Assembly (NCBI RefSeq): GCF_000498355.1
Contig: NZ_AVSV01000028.1
Coordinates: 124,001 to 188,000, forward strand
Origin: Clostridium sp. Ade.TY
GTDB taxonomy: Bacteria > Bacillota > Clostridia > Clostridiales > Clostridiaceae
Length of the DNA stretch: 64,000 bases
Direction of reading: 5' to 3'
Shown here piece by piece: positions 19,424-27,370 of the stretch. A program made the translations under genes and the position numbers. The notes under the pieces were generated by a model, which saw nothing but the letters and a program-made list of their open reading frames with translations, searched no databases and was not told the DNA's origin. Each line of letters begins with the position of its first letter. Positions within the stretch are counted from its first letter, which is position 1.

Positions 19424-20641
19424 ATGGCAAATTGTATTATAGCACAATCAGGAGGTCCAACTTCAGTAATTAATTCAAGTGTAGTTGGTTTAGTTAAAGC
19501 AAATGAGGAATTAAAGTTATATGATAAAGTATATGGCGGATTAAACGGAATTGAAGGAATATTAAGAAGTGATATTATAGAACTATCCTCTAAAAGTTGT
19601 GATGAATTAGATACATTCACATACACTCCATCATCAGGACTTGGATCTTGTAGATATAAATTAAAACCTATAGAAGATTCTACAGAAGAATATGATAAAT
19701 TATTAGATATTTTATCTAAATTAAATATAGAAGCCTTTTTCTATGTAGGTGGTAATGATTCAATGGATACAACTGCAAAGTTATCAAAATATGCTAAGGA
19801 AAATGGTTTAAACATAAAATTTATAGGTATACCTAAAACAATAGATAATGATTTAAAATATACTGACCATACTCCAGGTTTTGCAAGCGCTGCAAAATTT
19901 ATTTCAACTGTGGTTCTTGAAACTTATCTTGATGCTTCAGTATATACTAATAACGGAATATTTATTATTGAAACAATGGGAAGAGATACTGGATGGCTTG
20001 CAGCATCTGCATGTTGTGCAAAAATAAATGGTAGACAAGTTGCCGATTTTATTTATCTTCCTGAAGTAGCATTCGATAAGGAAAAGTTTTTAATTGATGT
20101 AAGAGAAAAATTTGAAAAGCAAAATCAAGTATATATAGTTGTTTCAGAAGGATTAAAAGATGAGAATGGAAAGTTTATAACTGAATTTAATTGCATTTCA
20201 CAAGATAATTTTGGACATACTCAATTAGGTGGTGTAAGCGAATATTTAAGAACTCTTATATTAACTGCTGGTATTACAACTAGGGTTAAAGCACTAGAAC
20301 TTGGTGTTCTTCAAAGATGTGCTATGCACTGTGCTTCAAAGCTTGATATCGAAGAAGCTTACCTTGCTGGATATGAAGCATTAAAGTATGCTATGGATAA
20401 TAAAAATGGTTCTATGGTTGCTATAAAGAGAGAAAGTAATTATCCTTATAAAACATCATTCTTTGAAGTTGATGCTTCTAAAATAGCAAATAACGTTAAA
20501 TATTTCCCTAAAGAATGGATTAATGAAGATGGAAATAATTTAACAAAAGAAGCTTTTGAATATTTTTCACCTTTATTTGAAGGGACTCCTTCTTTATGCT
20601 TGGAAAATAACCTTCCAAAGTATAAAGTTTTTCATAAATAA
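19424..20641 (+). CDS. pfp: Phosphofructokinase, predicted PPi-dependent
   Basis: A 405-residue glycolytic enzyme that phosphorylates fructose 6-phosphate. Two positions point to pyrophosphate as donor: GGNDS with Asp112, where ATP enzymes have Gly, and PKTIDND with Lys138, where ATP enzymes have Gly. Asp141 in TIDND is the catalytic base. Near the end, GVLQRCAMHCAS is typical of this clade. AAAGGAG precedes the ATG and the gene is monocistronic with a terminator at 20656-20684. The donor assignment is inference from these residues. It could coexist with a normal ATP-type pfkA elsewhere in the genome. Confidence 0.88.
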   Translation: MANCIIAQSGGPTSVINSSVVGLVKANEELKLYDKVYGGLNGIEGILRSDIIELSSKSCDELDTFTYTPSSGLGSCRYKLKPIEDSTEEYDKLLDILSKLNIEAFFYVGGNDSMDTTAKLSKYAKENGLNIKFIGIPKTIDNDLKYTDHTPGFASAAKFISTVVLETYLDASVYTNNGIFIIETMGRDTGWLAASACCAKINGRQVADFIYLPEVAFDKEKFLIDVREKFEKQNQVYIVVSEGLKDENGKFITEFNCISQDNFGHTQLGGVSEYLRTLILTAGITTRVKALELGVLQRCAMHCASKLDIEEAYLAGYEALKYAMDNKNGSMVAIKRESNYPYKTSFFEVDASKIANNVKYFPKEWINEDGNNLTKEAFEYFSPLFEGTPSLCLENNLPKYKVFHK

Positions 20642-20655
20642 TATGACCATAACAT

Positions 20656-20684
20656 AAAAAGCACAGCAAAAAAGCTGTGCTTTT
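20656..20684. terminator. Bidirectional terminator between pfp and the small zinc-ribbon gene
   Basis: Hairpin with arms AAAAGCACAGC and GCTGTGCTTTT and a six-base A loop. Confidence 0.9.
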
Positions 20685-20949
20685 ATTCATATGAATACAA
20701 TAAAGGTCTTATTAAATTGCCAAATAATATTATCCATAAAATTATCCCAATTATTTTAATTGTATAACCTATTGGAAATATTATTAATAAAGATGAAATT
20801 AAAATTAAAGTAGAATCTGCAAATAATTTTGATATTTTATTAACTTTTAATTCTTTGGTACAATAAGGACATTTTATAATATCATTTCTCTTTTGTTTTA
20901 ATAAATATTTTATTTCTATTTCTCTATCACAATATATACACCTTTTCAT
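20683..20949 (-). CDS. Small zinc-ribbon membrane protein (CxxC-20-CxxC type)
   Basis: An 88-residue protein with an N-terminal zinc ribbon made of two CxxC knuckles, Cys4/Cys7 and Cys27/Cys30, followed by two closely spaced hydrophobic segments between about residues 48 and 83. It resembles the TIGR04104 cxxc_20_cxxc family of Firmicutes, whose function is unknown. It follows the cysteine desulfurase-like gene by 19 bases and is probably translated from the same transcript. Its own ribosome binding site is weak (AAAAGAGAA), which would fit low expression. Confidence 0.65.
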   Translation of the reverse strand: MKRCIYCDREIEIKYLLKQKRNDIIKCPYCTKELKVNKISKLFADSTLILISSLLIIFPIGYTIKIIGIILWIILFGNLIRPLLYSYE

Positions 20950-20968
20950 ATTTTAATTCTCTTTTCTA

Positions 20969-22276
20969 TTAATAAACTTTTTTAGAATAATTTTTTGATA
21001 TATATTCAAGCTCATTTAATAAATCATATATTTCAGAAATAGTATTATATGGAGAAAGACTAACTCTTACCATTCCATACATTTTCTTTGAACTATCTAC
21101 AAGATATTCTGATGCTTCTATTTCATTAATCCCCATAAGCCTTCTACAATAAGGGTGAGCACAAAACCATCCATGTCTAACTGCTATACCTTTATGTTCT
21201 GCTAAAAGTCTAGCTACATCTCTATGGTAAATGCCATTTATATTAAATACTTCTATTCCAAGCTTATCTTGTATATTTTCAACATCTCCATATAGTTTTA
21301 ATCCATTTATGCTTTTAAGCCCATTATTCAATATTCCTAAAAGCATTTTTTCTCTAGCTATTAGTTTATTAAACCCTATATTATCTAATTCTTTTAAAGC
21401 TTTAACTAAAGATGCAGCGCCAAAGAAATTAGGTGTTCCTGCTTCATTTTTTTCTGGAGTTTTTAAATACTCAATTTCAAAATCCTTTACTAACTCAACA
21501 GTTCCTCCACCTTGTCTATCAGGACACTTCGAATTGAAATCATCTTTTTTACATATTATTACCCCACCACCAAAGGGAGCATATAACTTATGAGCTGAAA
21601 ATACTAAGAAATCTATATAATCATTTTTTCCTCTTCCACTCATATCAACTTTTATATGAGGTACTAACTGTGCTCCATCAACTATTATTTTTCCACCAAC
21701 TTCATGAACTAATTTGCTTACTTTATAAATATCATTCATATATCCTGTAACATTTGATGCACCTGTTATAGTTAAAAATTTTACTTTTCCATTGTATTTT
21801 TCAAGTTTTTCATTTAAAGAATTAAAATCTATCCTTCCTAGTTTATCAACTTCTATATAATCAACTGTTCCATTTAATCTCCATGGAAGATCATTTGAAT
21901 GATGCTCCATTCTAGTTGTTAATACTATATCTCCATCACATAATAAAGTTTTTGCAATTTTATTTATTCCATCTGTTGTATTGCTAACAAATATAGCTGT
22001 ATATTCTTCTTTATTCTTTATATTAAAAAAATCTAAAAGATATTCCCTAGATTCATTATAAATTTTTGTTGTAAAGTTTGCTTTTTGACCAGTTCCTCTT
22101 CCTATTGAGCCATAATAATTTGATAATGATTTTATATAATCAATTACACTCTTTAACGGAGGTGTTGTTGCTGCATTATCAAAATTTATTTGGCATGATT
22201 TAGTTCCATCTCCTAGAGTTATTTTACTATCTATCCCTACAATCTTTTCTCTTAATTCATTTTTATACATTTCCAT
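20969..22276 (-). CDS. Class V aminotransferase, cysteine desulfurase-like (SufS/CsdA group)
   Basis: A 435-residue PLP enzyme. The motif INFDNAATTPP opens the fold, HHSNDLPW and VDGAQLVPH bind cofactor, and the Schiff-base lysine is in VFSAHKLYAPFGGG. A cysteine in VRHGWFCAHPY sits where SufS-type desulfurases carry the persulfide cysteine. No SufU, NifU or other cluster-assembly gene is adjacent, so it may supply sulfur for another purpose or act on another substrate such as selenocysteine. GGGGAGG precedes the ATG. Family is secure; substrate is inferred. Confidence 0.8.
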   Translation of the reverse strand: MEMYKNELREKIVGIDSKITLGDGTKSCQINFDNAATTPPLKSVIDYIKSLSNYYGSIGRGTGQKANFTTKIYNESREYLLDFFNIKNKEEYTAIFVSNTTDGINKIAKTLLCDGDIVLTTRMEHHSNDLPWRLNGTVDYIEVDKLGRIDFNSLNEKLEKYNGKVKFLTITGASNVTGYMNDIYKVSKLVHEVGGKIIVDGAQLVPHIKVDMSGRGKNDYIDFLVFSAHKLYAPFGGGVIICKKDDFNSKCPDRQGGGTVELVKDFEIEYLKTPEKNEAGTPNFFGAASLVKALKELDNIGFNKLIAREKMLLGILNNGLKSINGLKLYGDVENIQDKLGIEVFNINGIYHRDVARLLAEHKGIAVRHGWFCAHPYCRRLMGINEIEASEYLVDSSKKMYGMVRVSLSPYNTISEIYDLLNELEYISKNYSKKVY

Positions 22277-22411
22277 TTTAACTACCTCCCCACTATATAA
22301 TACTCACATCATCTTATATTGTTCTATATAATGGAATTTACGAATATGTATAAGTAACAACAATGTTTTAAATTCATATACTTAATATATATTATTCTTT
22401 GGAGGTAAAAA

Positions 22412-22954
22412 ATGAAACCAGATAAAAAATATATGTCTTTTCTTGAGGAAGATGAAACTATATTTGAACCTTTTGATATAGATTCATCATTTAGAAATTT
22501 AAGTTCAGGTTTTAGTCCAAATATTGACCCAGTAAATTTAAATATTGAAGGGTTTTTAAACTTTGATAGTAAAATCCCACAAATTTTAGGGTCTCAATTT
22601 GATTTAAGAAAACAAGCTATAGAAGATGCTTTAGGAAATAGTAATGAACTTTATTGCTATAACAAAGCAATTAGTAACGAATTCGAAAGTGAATTTAATG
22701 TTCCAATTCCAACTGAAATTCTAAGAAATTTTGATATGGATTTAGATGAGAATGATCTTTTAGATAATTACAATAATAATTTTCGACCTATAAATCAAAA
22801 TAATTGCAATCCAAATGAAATATTTGAAAAAATTAGAATTAATAATCCAATGATTTTAAAAACTATGGAATCTTATAAAATTCCTTTTCCAATTGCAAAA
22901 ACTTTAATAAAGAGAATTATAAAACTAACTAATATGTATTGTTGTAGAGAGTAG
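22412..22954 (+). CDS. Conserved hypothetical protein, upstream partner of the DUF4397 protein
   Basis: A 180-residue acidic protein, rich in Asn, Asp, Phe and Pro, with no signal peptide or membrane span. The first 60 residues look disordered (DIDSSFRNLSSGFSPNIDP). The last 50 are more compact and end with a cysteine pair, MYCCRE. I recognise no family. A strong GGAGGTAAAAAATG start makes it a real gene, and only eight bases separate it from the DUF4397 gene. The low complexity, Cys-rich C-terminus and clostridial background would suit a spore-surface or coat protein, but that is a guess. Confidence 0.6.
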   Translation: MKPDKKYMSFLEEDETIFEPFDIDSSFRNLSSGFSPNIDPVNLNIEGFLNFDSKIPQILGSQFDLRKQAIEDALGNSNELYCYNKAISNEFESEFNVPIPTEILRNFDMDLDENDLLDNYNNNFRPINQNNCNPNEIFEKIRINNPMILKTMESYKIPFPIAKTLIKRIIKLTNMYCCRE

Positions 22955-22962
22955 GTGTTTAA

Positions 22963-23583
22963 ATGTTTTTATTAAATTCAAACCTTCCTAACTTATCATG
23001 TAAACTTAGATTTATTCATGCAGTTCCAGGTGCTGAAGCAGTTGATATATATGCTAATGGTTCTTTAGTTGCATCAAATGCTAGTTTTGGTACTTTAACA
23101 GAGTATGTAAACTTATCACCTGATACTTATATAGTAGAACTATTTAAAGCTGGAACATACGATACTCCACTTTTAAAAGAAAATGTTACTATACTACCAT
23201 CTAGCGTATATACAGTAAGCATAGTAACAAATAATTCTAAAACTTCACTATTTAAATTAAAAGATGCTGGTACTAAAACTAACTCTGAAATATCATTTTT
23301 AAGATTTATAAATTTATCTCCAAATTCTCCACTTCTTACATTATCACTAAAAAATAGTGATCCCCTATTTAAAGAAGTTGAGTATTTAGAAACAACTGGA
23401 TATTATCCATTATCTCCTGGTATATATGATTTTGATTTATCCTTTTCTGATGCTAACATAATTACTAAAACATTAAATAATGTATCTTTAGTGCCTGGCG
23501 AATTTGAAACATTATATGTAATAGGATTATTAAAAGGTGAACCTCAACTTGGATATATACTTTCAAAAGACGGTAGTAAATAA
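22963..23583 (+). CDS. DUF4397 domain protein
   Basis: 206 residues containing two tandem beta-rich repeats of DUF4397 type. Each starts with a pattern like LRFIHAVPGAEAVDIYANG (16-34) or SFLRFINLSPNSPLLTLSL (about 110-128) and contains a Y.LSPGTY/YPLSPGIYDF strand. Most DUF4397 proteins are secreted, but this one has no signal peptide. It must be cytosolic, released by mother-cell lysis, or displayed in another way. It follows the 180-residue hypothetical by eight bases and ends at a bidirectional terminator. The domain call is fairly sure; the function is unknown. Confidence 0.75.
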   Translation: MFLLNSNLPNLSCKLRFIHAVPGAEAVDIYANGSLVASNASFGTLTEYVNLSPDTYIVELFKAGTYDTPLLKENVTILPSSVYTVSIVTNNSKTSLFKLKDAGTKTNSEISFLRFINLSPNSPLLTLSLKNSDPLFKEVEYLETTGYYPLSPGIYDFDLSFSDANIITKTLNNVSLVPGEFETLYVIGLLKGEPQLGYILSKDGSK

Positions 23584-23634
23584 ACTTAATTTTGGAGCTT
23601 ATCTTAAACCTTAGATAATGCTCCTTTTAAGTTT
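23582..23634. terminator. Bidirectional terminator between the DUF4397 and TetR genes
   Basis: Long imperfect hairpin with outer arms AAACTTAA/TTAAGTTT and inner GGAGC/GCTCC and TTATCT/AGATAA, placed between two convergent genes. Confidence 0.75.
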
Positions 23635-24238
23635 ATTTAATCATACATCTAACCTTTTTAAATAAAATAGGTTTTATAGTTTCTATATCTGCAGGTTCAT
23701 TTAAGATTATTGAACTATAGCACACACTACCAACTAACTCTAAAATCATAAACAATGTTATTTCTCCCTCTTCTTTTTTAATCCCCTTTTTTGATAATTC
23801 CTCTAAAAATACATCTATTATTTCTTTTACTTCCTTGTTACTTTCTAAAAATTTAGAATCTTTATGTATAGCATAAGAGAAATTTTTATTTATAACTTTT
23901 AATAAAAGTTTGTCCTCTTTAAAATAATCTATTATATACTCTATAAAGTAAAATACCATATCCTCAAATTCTTTAAAATTTCTACTTTGAGTTTCTTCAT
24001 ATGCTTTCTTTATTAACATTGAACTTTTTAAATTAATTAATTTATCTACAACATCATATTTATCTTTAAAATATAAATAAAAAGTTCCCTTTGCAACCCC
24101 AGCCTTTTTTACTATTTCATCTATAGATGTATTATTAATTCCTTTATTTTTAAATAATTCATAAGCTGAATTATATAAATCGAATTCTTTTTTTTTCTTT
24201 TTTAAAAGTAAAGTGCTAACTATATTATTATCCCTCAT
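23633..24238 (-). CDS. TetR family transcriptional regulator
   Basis: About 201 residues. The N-terminal helix-turn-helix reads TSIDEIVKKAGVAKGTFYLYFKDKYDVVD, a textbook TetR DNA-binding domain. The helical C-terminal part should form the dimer and bind a ligand that cannot be predicted. The start at 24238 has GGAGGACGAT upstream; the frame extends four codons further, but that ATG overlaps the ribosome binding site. It is divergent from the ABC-F gene with about 150 bases between. An imperfect ACCT-N5-AGGT repeat near 24288-24300 could be its operator, so it may control itself and the ABC-F protein. Confidence 0.87.
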   Translation of the reverse strand: MRDNNIVSTLLLKKKKKEFDLYNSAYELFKNKGINNTSIDEIVKKAGVAKGTFYLYFKDKYDVVDKLINLKSSMLIKKAYEETQSRNFKEFEDMVFYFIEYIIDYFKEDKLLLKVINKNFSYAIHKDSKFLESNKEVKEIIDVFLEELSKKGIKKEEGEITLFMILELVGSVCYSSIILNEPADIETIKPILFKKVRCMIK

Positions 24239-24322
24239 ATCGTCCTCCATTAAAAATACTTATAATTATCTTTAATATTATCACCTATTAAAGGTAATTA
24301 AAACCTCTATTTATGTAATAAA

Positions 24323-24351
24323 TTGATATAAACCCTTATAAATAGTATAAT
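24323..24351 (+). promoter_or_regulatory. Sigma-A promoter of the ABC-F gene
   Basis: -35 TTGATA, exactly 17 bases, -10 TATAAT, ending 37 bases before the ABC-F start codon. Confidence 0.75.
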
Positions 24352-24388
24352 AAAACAAGATTATTAAAATACGAGGCGAGGATAAGAT

Positions 24389-26323
24389 ATGATTGTTTTA
24401 AGTTGTAGAAATATAAAAAAAAGTTACGGTATACAAGATGTATTAAAAGATGTAACTGTATCAATAAATGAAGGTGATAAAGTTGGTTTAATTGGTCCTA
24501 ATGGTGAAGGTAAATCTACTTTATTTAAAATATTATCAAAAAATTTATCTCCTGATTCTGGTGAAATATTTTTAGATAAAAATAAAACTATAGGTTATCT
24601 AGCTCAACATTTAGACCTTGATTCAACAAATACAATATATGAAGAAGCATGCACCGTTTTTGACTCCTTAATTCAACTAGAAAATAAAATAAAAAATTTA
24701 GAAATAAAAATGAGTGAACCATATGATGAGTCTAATTCTAGCTACCATGAAAAGCTAATAAAAGATTATACAACAGCTCAAGATTTATATACTCATAGAG
24801 GTGGTTATACATATAAAGGAGATATAGCTAGAGTACTTAAAGGATTAGGATTTTTAGAAGAAGATTTTGATAGAAAAATTCAAACTCTAAGTGGCGGACA
24901 AAAAACTAGAGTTGCTCTTTGTAAGTTACTTCTTCAATCTCCTGATATACTACTTTTAGATGAGCCTACAAACCATCTTGATTTAGAAGCTATTGAATGG
25001 CTTGAGGAATTTTTAAAAACATACAAAGGTACTCTTCTTGTAATATCCCATGATAGATTTTTCTTAGATGCTGTAACAAATAAAACATTTCAAGTTATAA
25101 ATGGTCATGTTAACTGTTATAATGCACCATATACAAAGTACTTAGAACTTAGAGAAAAGGATTATGAATCTCAGCTTAAAGCTTATAATCTTCAGCAAGC
25201 TGAAATTAAAAGACAAGAAGAAATAATTCAAAAATTTAGATCTTTCAACAGAGAAAAAAGCGTAAGAAAAGCTGAAAGTAGAGAAAAAGCTTTAGAAAAA
25301 CTTGAAAGATTAGATGCACCAGATAAAGAAAAAGAAGCATCTAAAATTTCATTTGAAACATCAGTAAAAAGCGGCTATGATGTTCTTCATATAGAAAATT
25401 TATCAAAATCATTTGATAATACTAAGTTGTTTTCAGATATATCATTTGATTTAAAACGTGGAGAAAAAGTTGCATTAATTGGTGAAAATGGAAGAGGTAA
25501 AACTACTCTTCTTAATATTATTATGAAAAAAATTAATAGTGATAAAGGAAAAGTTATACTTGGAGCTAATGTAAATATAGGCTATTATGATCAAGAGCAA
25601 TCAGATCTTGATTATAATAAAACTATTTTAGATGAAGTATGGGATGCCTTTCCAGACCTTACGACTACAAAAATACGTAATGCTCTAGCTTCATTTTTGT
25701 TTACTGGAGATGACGTATTTAAAAAAATTGAAACTTTAAGTGGTGGAGAAAAATGTAGAATAAATCTATTAAAGTTAATGCTATCTAAGTCAAATTTTTT
25801 ACTTCTAGATGAACCTACAAACCATTTAGATATCCCATCTAGAGAAGCATTAGAAGATGCTATTTTAAGCTATGATGGAAGTATGCTTATAGTATCTCAT
25901 GATAGATACTTTTTAAATAAAGTAATAAATAAGATTGTAGAACTTAAAGAAGATGGTATGAATGAATATCTTGGAAATTACAATTATTATATAGAAAAAA
26001 AAGAGAATCCTACAAGATTTAAACAGTTTGAAGATTTATCTAATGGTAAAACAAAAACTCAAATAAAAGAAGAAAAGAAAAAAGTTAAGCTTGCACAAAA
26101 AGAAATTAGAGTTAAACGTACAAGACTTAGAGAAATTGAAACAGAAATATCTAACTCAGAAGAGCTTTTAGAAAAACTTAATAATGATTTATGTTTAGAA
26201 GAAATTTATTCAAATCCTAAAGAATCAGAAAGAGTCAATAAAGAAATTTCTGAAACTGAGATTAAAATAGAAAACCTTTATGAAGAATGGGAAACTTTAA
26301 GTGAAGAATTAAATAATGATTAA
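24389..26323 (+). CDS. ABC-F family ATPase (translation/ribosome-associated)
   Basis: A 644-residue protein with two fused ABC domains and no membrane segment, the hallmark of ABC-F. The first Walker A is GPNGEGKST at 36-44 with LSGGQKTR and DEPTNHLD; the second is GENGRGKTT with LSGGEKCR and DEPTNHLD. Between them lies the charged interdomain linker (about 260-315), and a C-terminal coiled coil of about 85 residues ends the protein, as in YdiF/Uup-type members. ABC-F proteins act on the ribosome, as translation factors or antibiotic protection factors. The divergent TetR gene hints at inducible control, but resistance is not shown by the sequence. Confidence 0.88.
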   Translation: MIVLSCRNIKKSYGIQDVLKDVTVSINEGDKVGLIGPNGEGKSTLFKILSKNLSPDSGEIFLDKNKTIGYLAQHLDLDSTNTIYEEACTVFDSLIQLENKIKNLEIKMSEPYDESNSSYHEKLIKDYTTAQDLYTHRGGYTYKGDIARVLKGLGFLEEDFDRKIQTLSGGQKTRVALCKLLLQSPDILLLDEPTNHLDLEAIEWLEEFLKTYKGTLLVISHDRFFLDAVTNKTFQVINGHVNCYNAPYTKYLELREKDYESQLKAYNLQQAEIKRQEEIIQKFRSFNREKSVRKAESREKALEKLERLDAPDKEKEASKISFETSVKSGYDVLHIENLSKSFDNTKLFSDISFDLKRGEKVALIGENGRGKTTLLNIIMKKINSDKGKVILGANVNIGYYDQEQSDLDYNKTILDEVWDAFPDLTTTKIRNALASFLFTGDDVFKKIETLSGGEKCRINLLKLMLSKSNFLLLDEPTNHLDIPSREALEDAILSYDGSMLIVSHDRYFLNKVINKIVELKEDGMNEYLGNYNYYIEKKENPTRFKQFEDLSNGKTKTQIKEEKKKVKLAQKEIRVKRTRLREIETEISNSEELLEKLNNDLCLEEIYSNPKESERVNKEISETEIKIENLYEEWETLSEELNND

Positions 26324-26325
26324 AT

Positions 26326-26360
26326 AAAAATGCAAAAGCTTTTAAAGCTTTTGCATTTTT
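26326..26360. terminator. Bidirectional terminator between the ABC-F gene and dut
   Basis: Near-perfect palindrome with 17-base arms (AAAAATGCAAAAGCTTT and its complement) separated by one base, with A/T tails on both sides. Confidence 0.92.
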
Positions 26361-26835
26361 ATTTTGATCCAGTTGAACCAAATCCACCACGATCAGCATT
26401 TCCAAAAGATTCAACTTCTAAAAATTCAATTTCTGGCATAACTTCCATTATTCTAAATTGACCTATTTTATCTCCTCTTCTTATCCAAGTTCCTTCAAAC
26501 TTTCCATCTTCATTTAAATTTCTTTCATATTTAAAATTTCTTCCTTCAAGACAATATACTGGCATATGCCACTGATCATTATCTCCTATATATGTATCAT
26601 CAACAACACCTACTGAATTTGTTTGAATTATTCCCCATGTTTTAAATGTTGAACTTCTTGGAGCTAAATGTGCTTCCCATCCACTTGGTAATTCTAATGC
26701 AAATCCAAGAGGTATCATTGCTCTTTCATTTATATTTATAAACACATCTTTATTTGCATATACATCTATCCAGTTTCCTTTTTCTATCTTTTTTAATCTA
26801 GTTGCACCTTCAAAATATTTAACTCTTATTTTCAT
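26359..26835 (-). CDS. dut: dUTP diphosphatase (trimeric dUTPase)
   Basis: A 158-residue enzyme hydrolysing dUTP to dUMP, which keeps uracil out of DNA and feeds dTMP synthesis. Motifs in order are APRSST (motif 2), GVVDDTYIGDND (motif 3), RGDKIGQFRIM (motif 4) and the C-terminal arm RGGFGSTG (motif 5) that closes over the nucleotide. An insertion between motifs 3 and 4 (about residues 95-118) makes it slightly longer than the E. coli enzyme, as in several clostridial and phage dUTPases. No phage genes are nearby. TGGAG precedes the ATG. Confidence 0.92.
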   Translation of the reverse strand: MKIRVKYFEGATRLKKIEKGNWIDVYANKDVFININERAMIPLGFALELPSGWEAHLAPRSSTFKTWGIIQTNSVGVVDDTYIGDNDQWHMPVYCLEGRNFKYERNLNEDGKFEGTWIRRGDKIGQFRIMEVMPEIEFLEVESFGNADRGGFGSTGSK

Positions 26836-26889
26836 ATTTTATCTCCATTTCTTTTAAATTAAAGTTTTAATAAATTATATCATAAAATA

Positions 26890-26923
26890 AATAAACGAAT
26901 CCAATTTAATGGATTCGTTTATT
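26890..26923 (-). terminator. Terminator after the Cna_B-like gene
   Basis: Fourteen-base-pair hairpin (AATAAACGAATCCA and its complement, loop of six), overlapping the stop codon at 26922. The T-run is moderate. Confidence 0.75.
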
Positions 26924-27302
26924 AGCTTTTATATGTTTTCTTTTCTTTATTAATTATATATATAGTTTCTTCAGTATAATTATTTGTAATATTTATCTCA
27001 TTCCATTTTATATATATTGGCTTCTCATACTTACTTTTATCAACTATTTCTATAATTCTATAATTTCCATTATCTATGTTCAAAAATTCAACTTTTCCTA
27101 ATTTATCAGTATAACTACTCTTTTCAAGCTGAGGTGAAATACCATTTATTCTATAAAGATTAATCTTAAAATTTTCTAATCTCTCACCATCTAATCTATC
27201 TTTAAAGACATATACAGTTATTTTTCCAAACTTTTCTTTTATGCCTTCTTTAGTAAACATGGTTTTCTTTTTATCTTCATACTCATAACTTCTTTTTCTC
27301 AA
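26922..27302 (-). CDS. Small cytosolic protein with a Cna_B/SpaA-like beta-sandwich pattern
   Basis: About 126 residues if translation starts at the TTG at 27302, seven bases after GGAGG; the longer frame would start inside that ribosome binding site. A basic N-terminus is followed from about residue 25 by a pattern typical of Cna_B/SpaA prealbumin-like domains: GKITVYVFKD..LDGERLENFKINLYRI, DKLGKVEFLNIDNGNYRIIE. There is no signal peptide, LPXTG motif or membrane segment, so it does not look like a normal pilin or adhesin domain. It lies between dut and uraA with its own terminator. Function unknown; the fold assignment is by eye. Confidence 0.6.
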   Translation of the reverse strand: MRKRSYEYEDKKKTMFTKEGIKEKFGKITVYVFKDRLDGERLENFKINLYRINGISPQLEKSSYTDKLGKVEFLNIDNGNYRIIEIVDKSKYEKPIYIKWNEINITNNYTEETIYIINKEKKTYKS

Positions 27303-27370
27303 AATTAAAACCTCCAAACAATAATCCTATTACACAATATGATTAGCATTTGAAGGTTGTGATTAAATTA

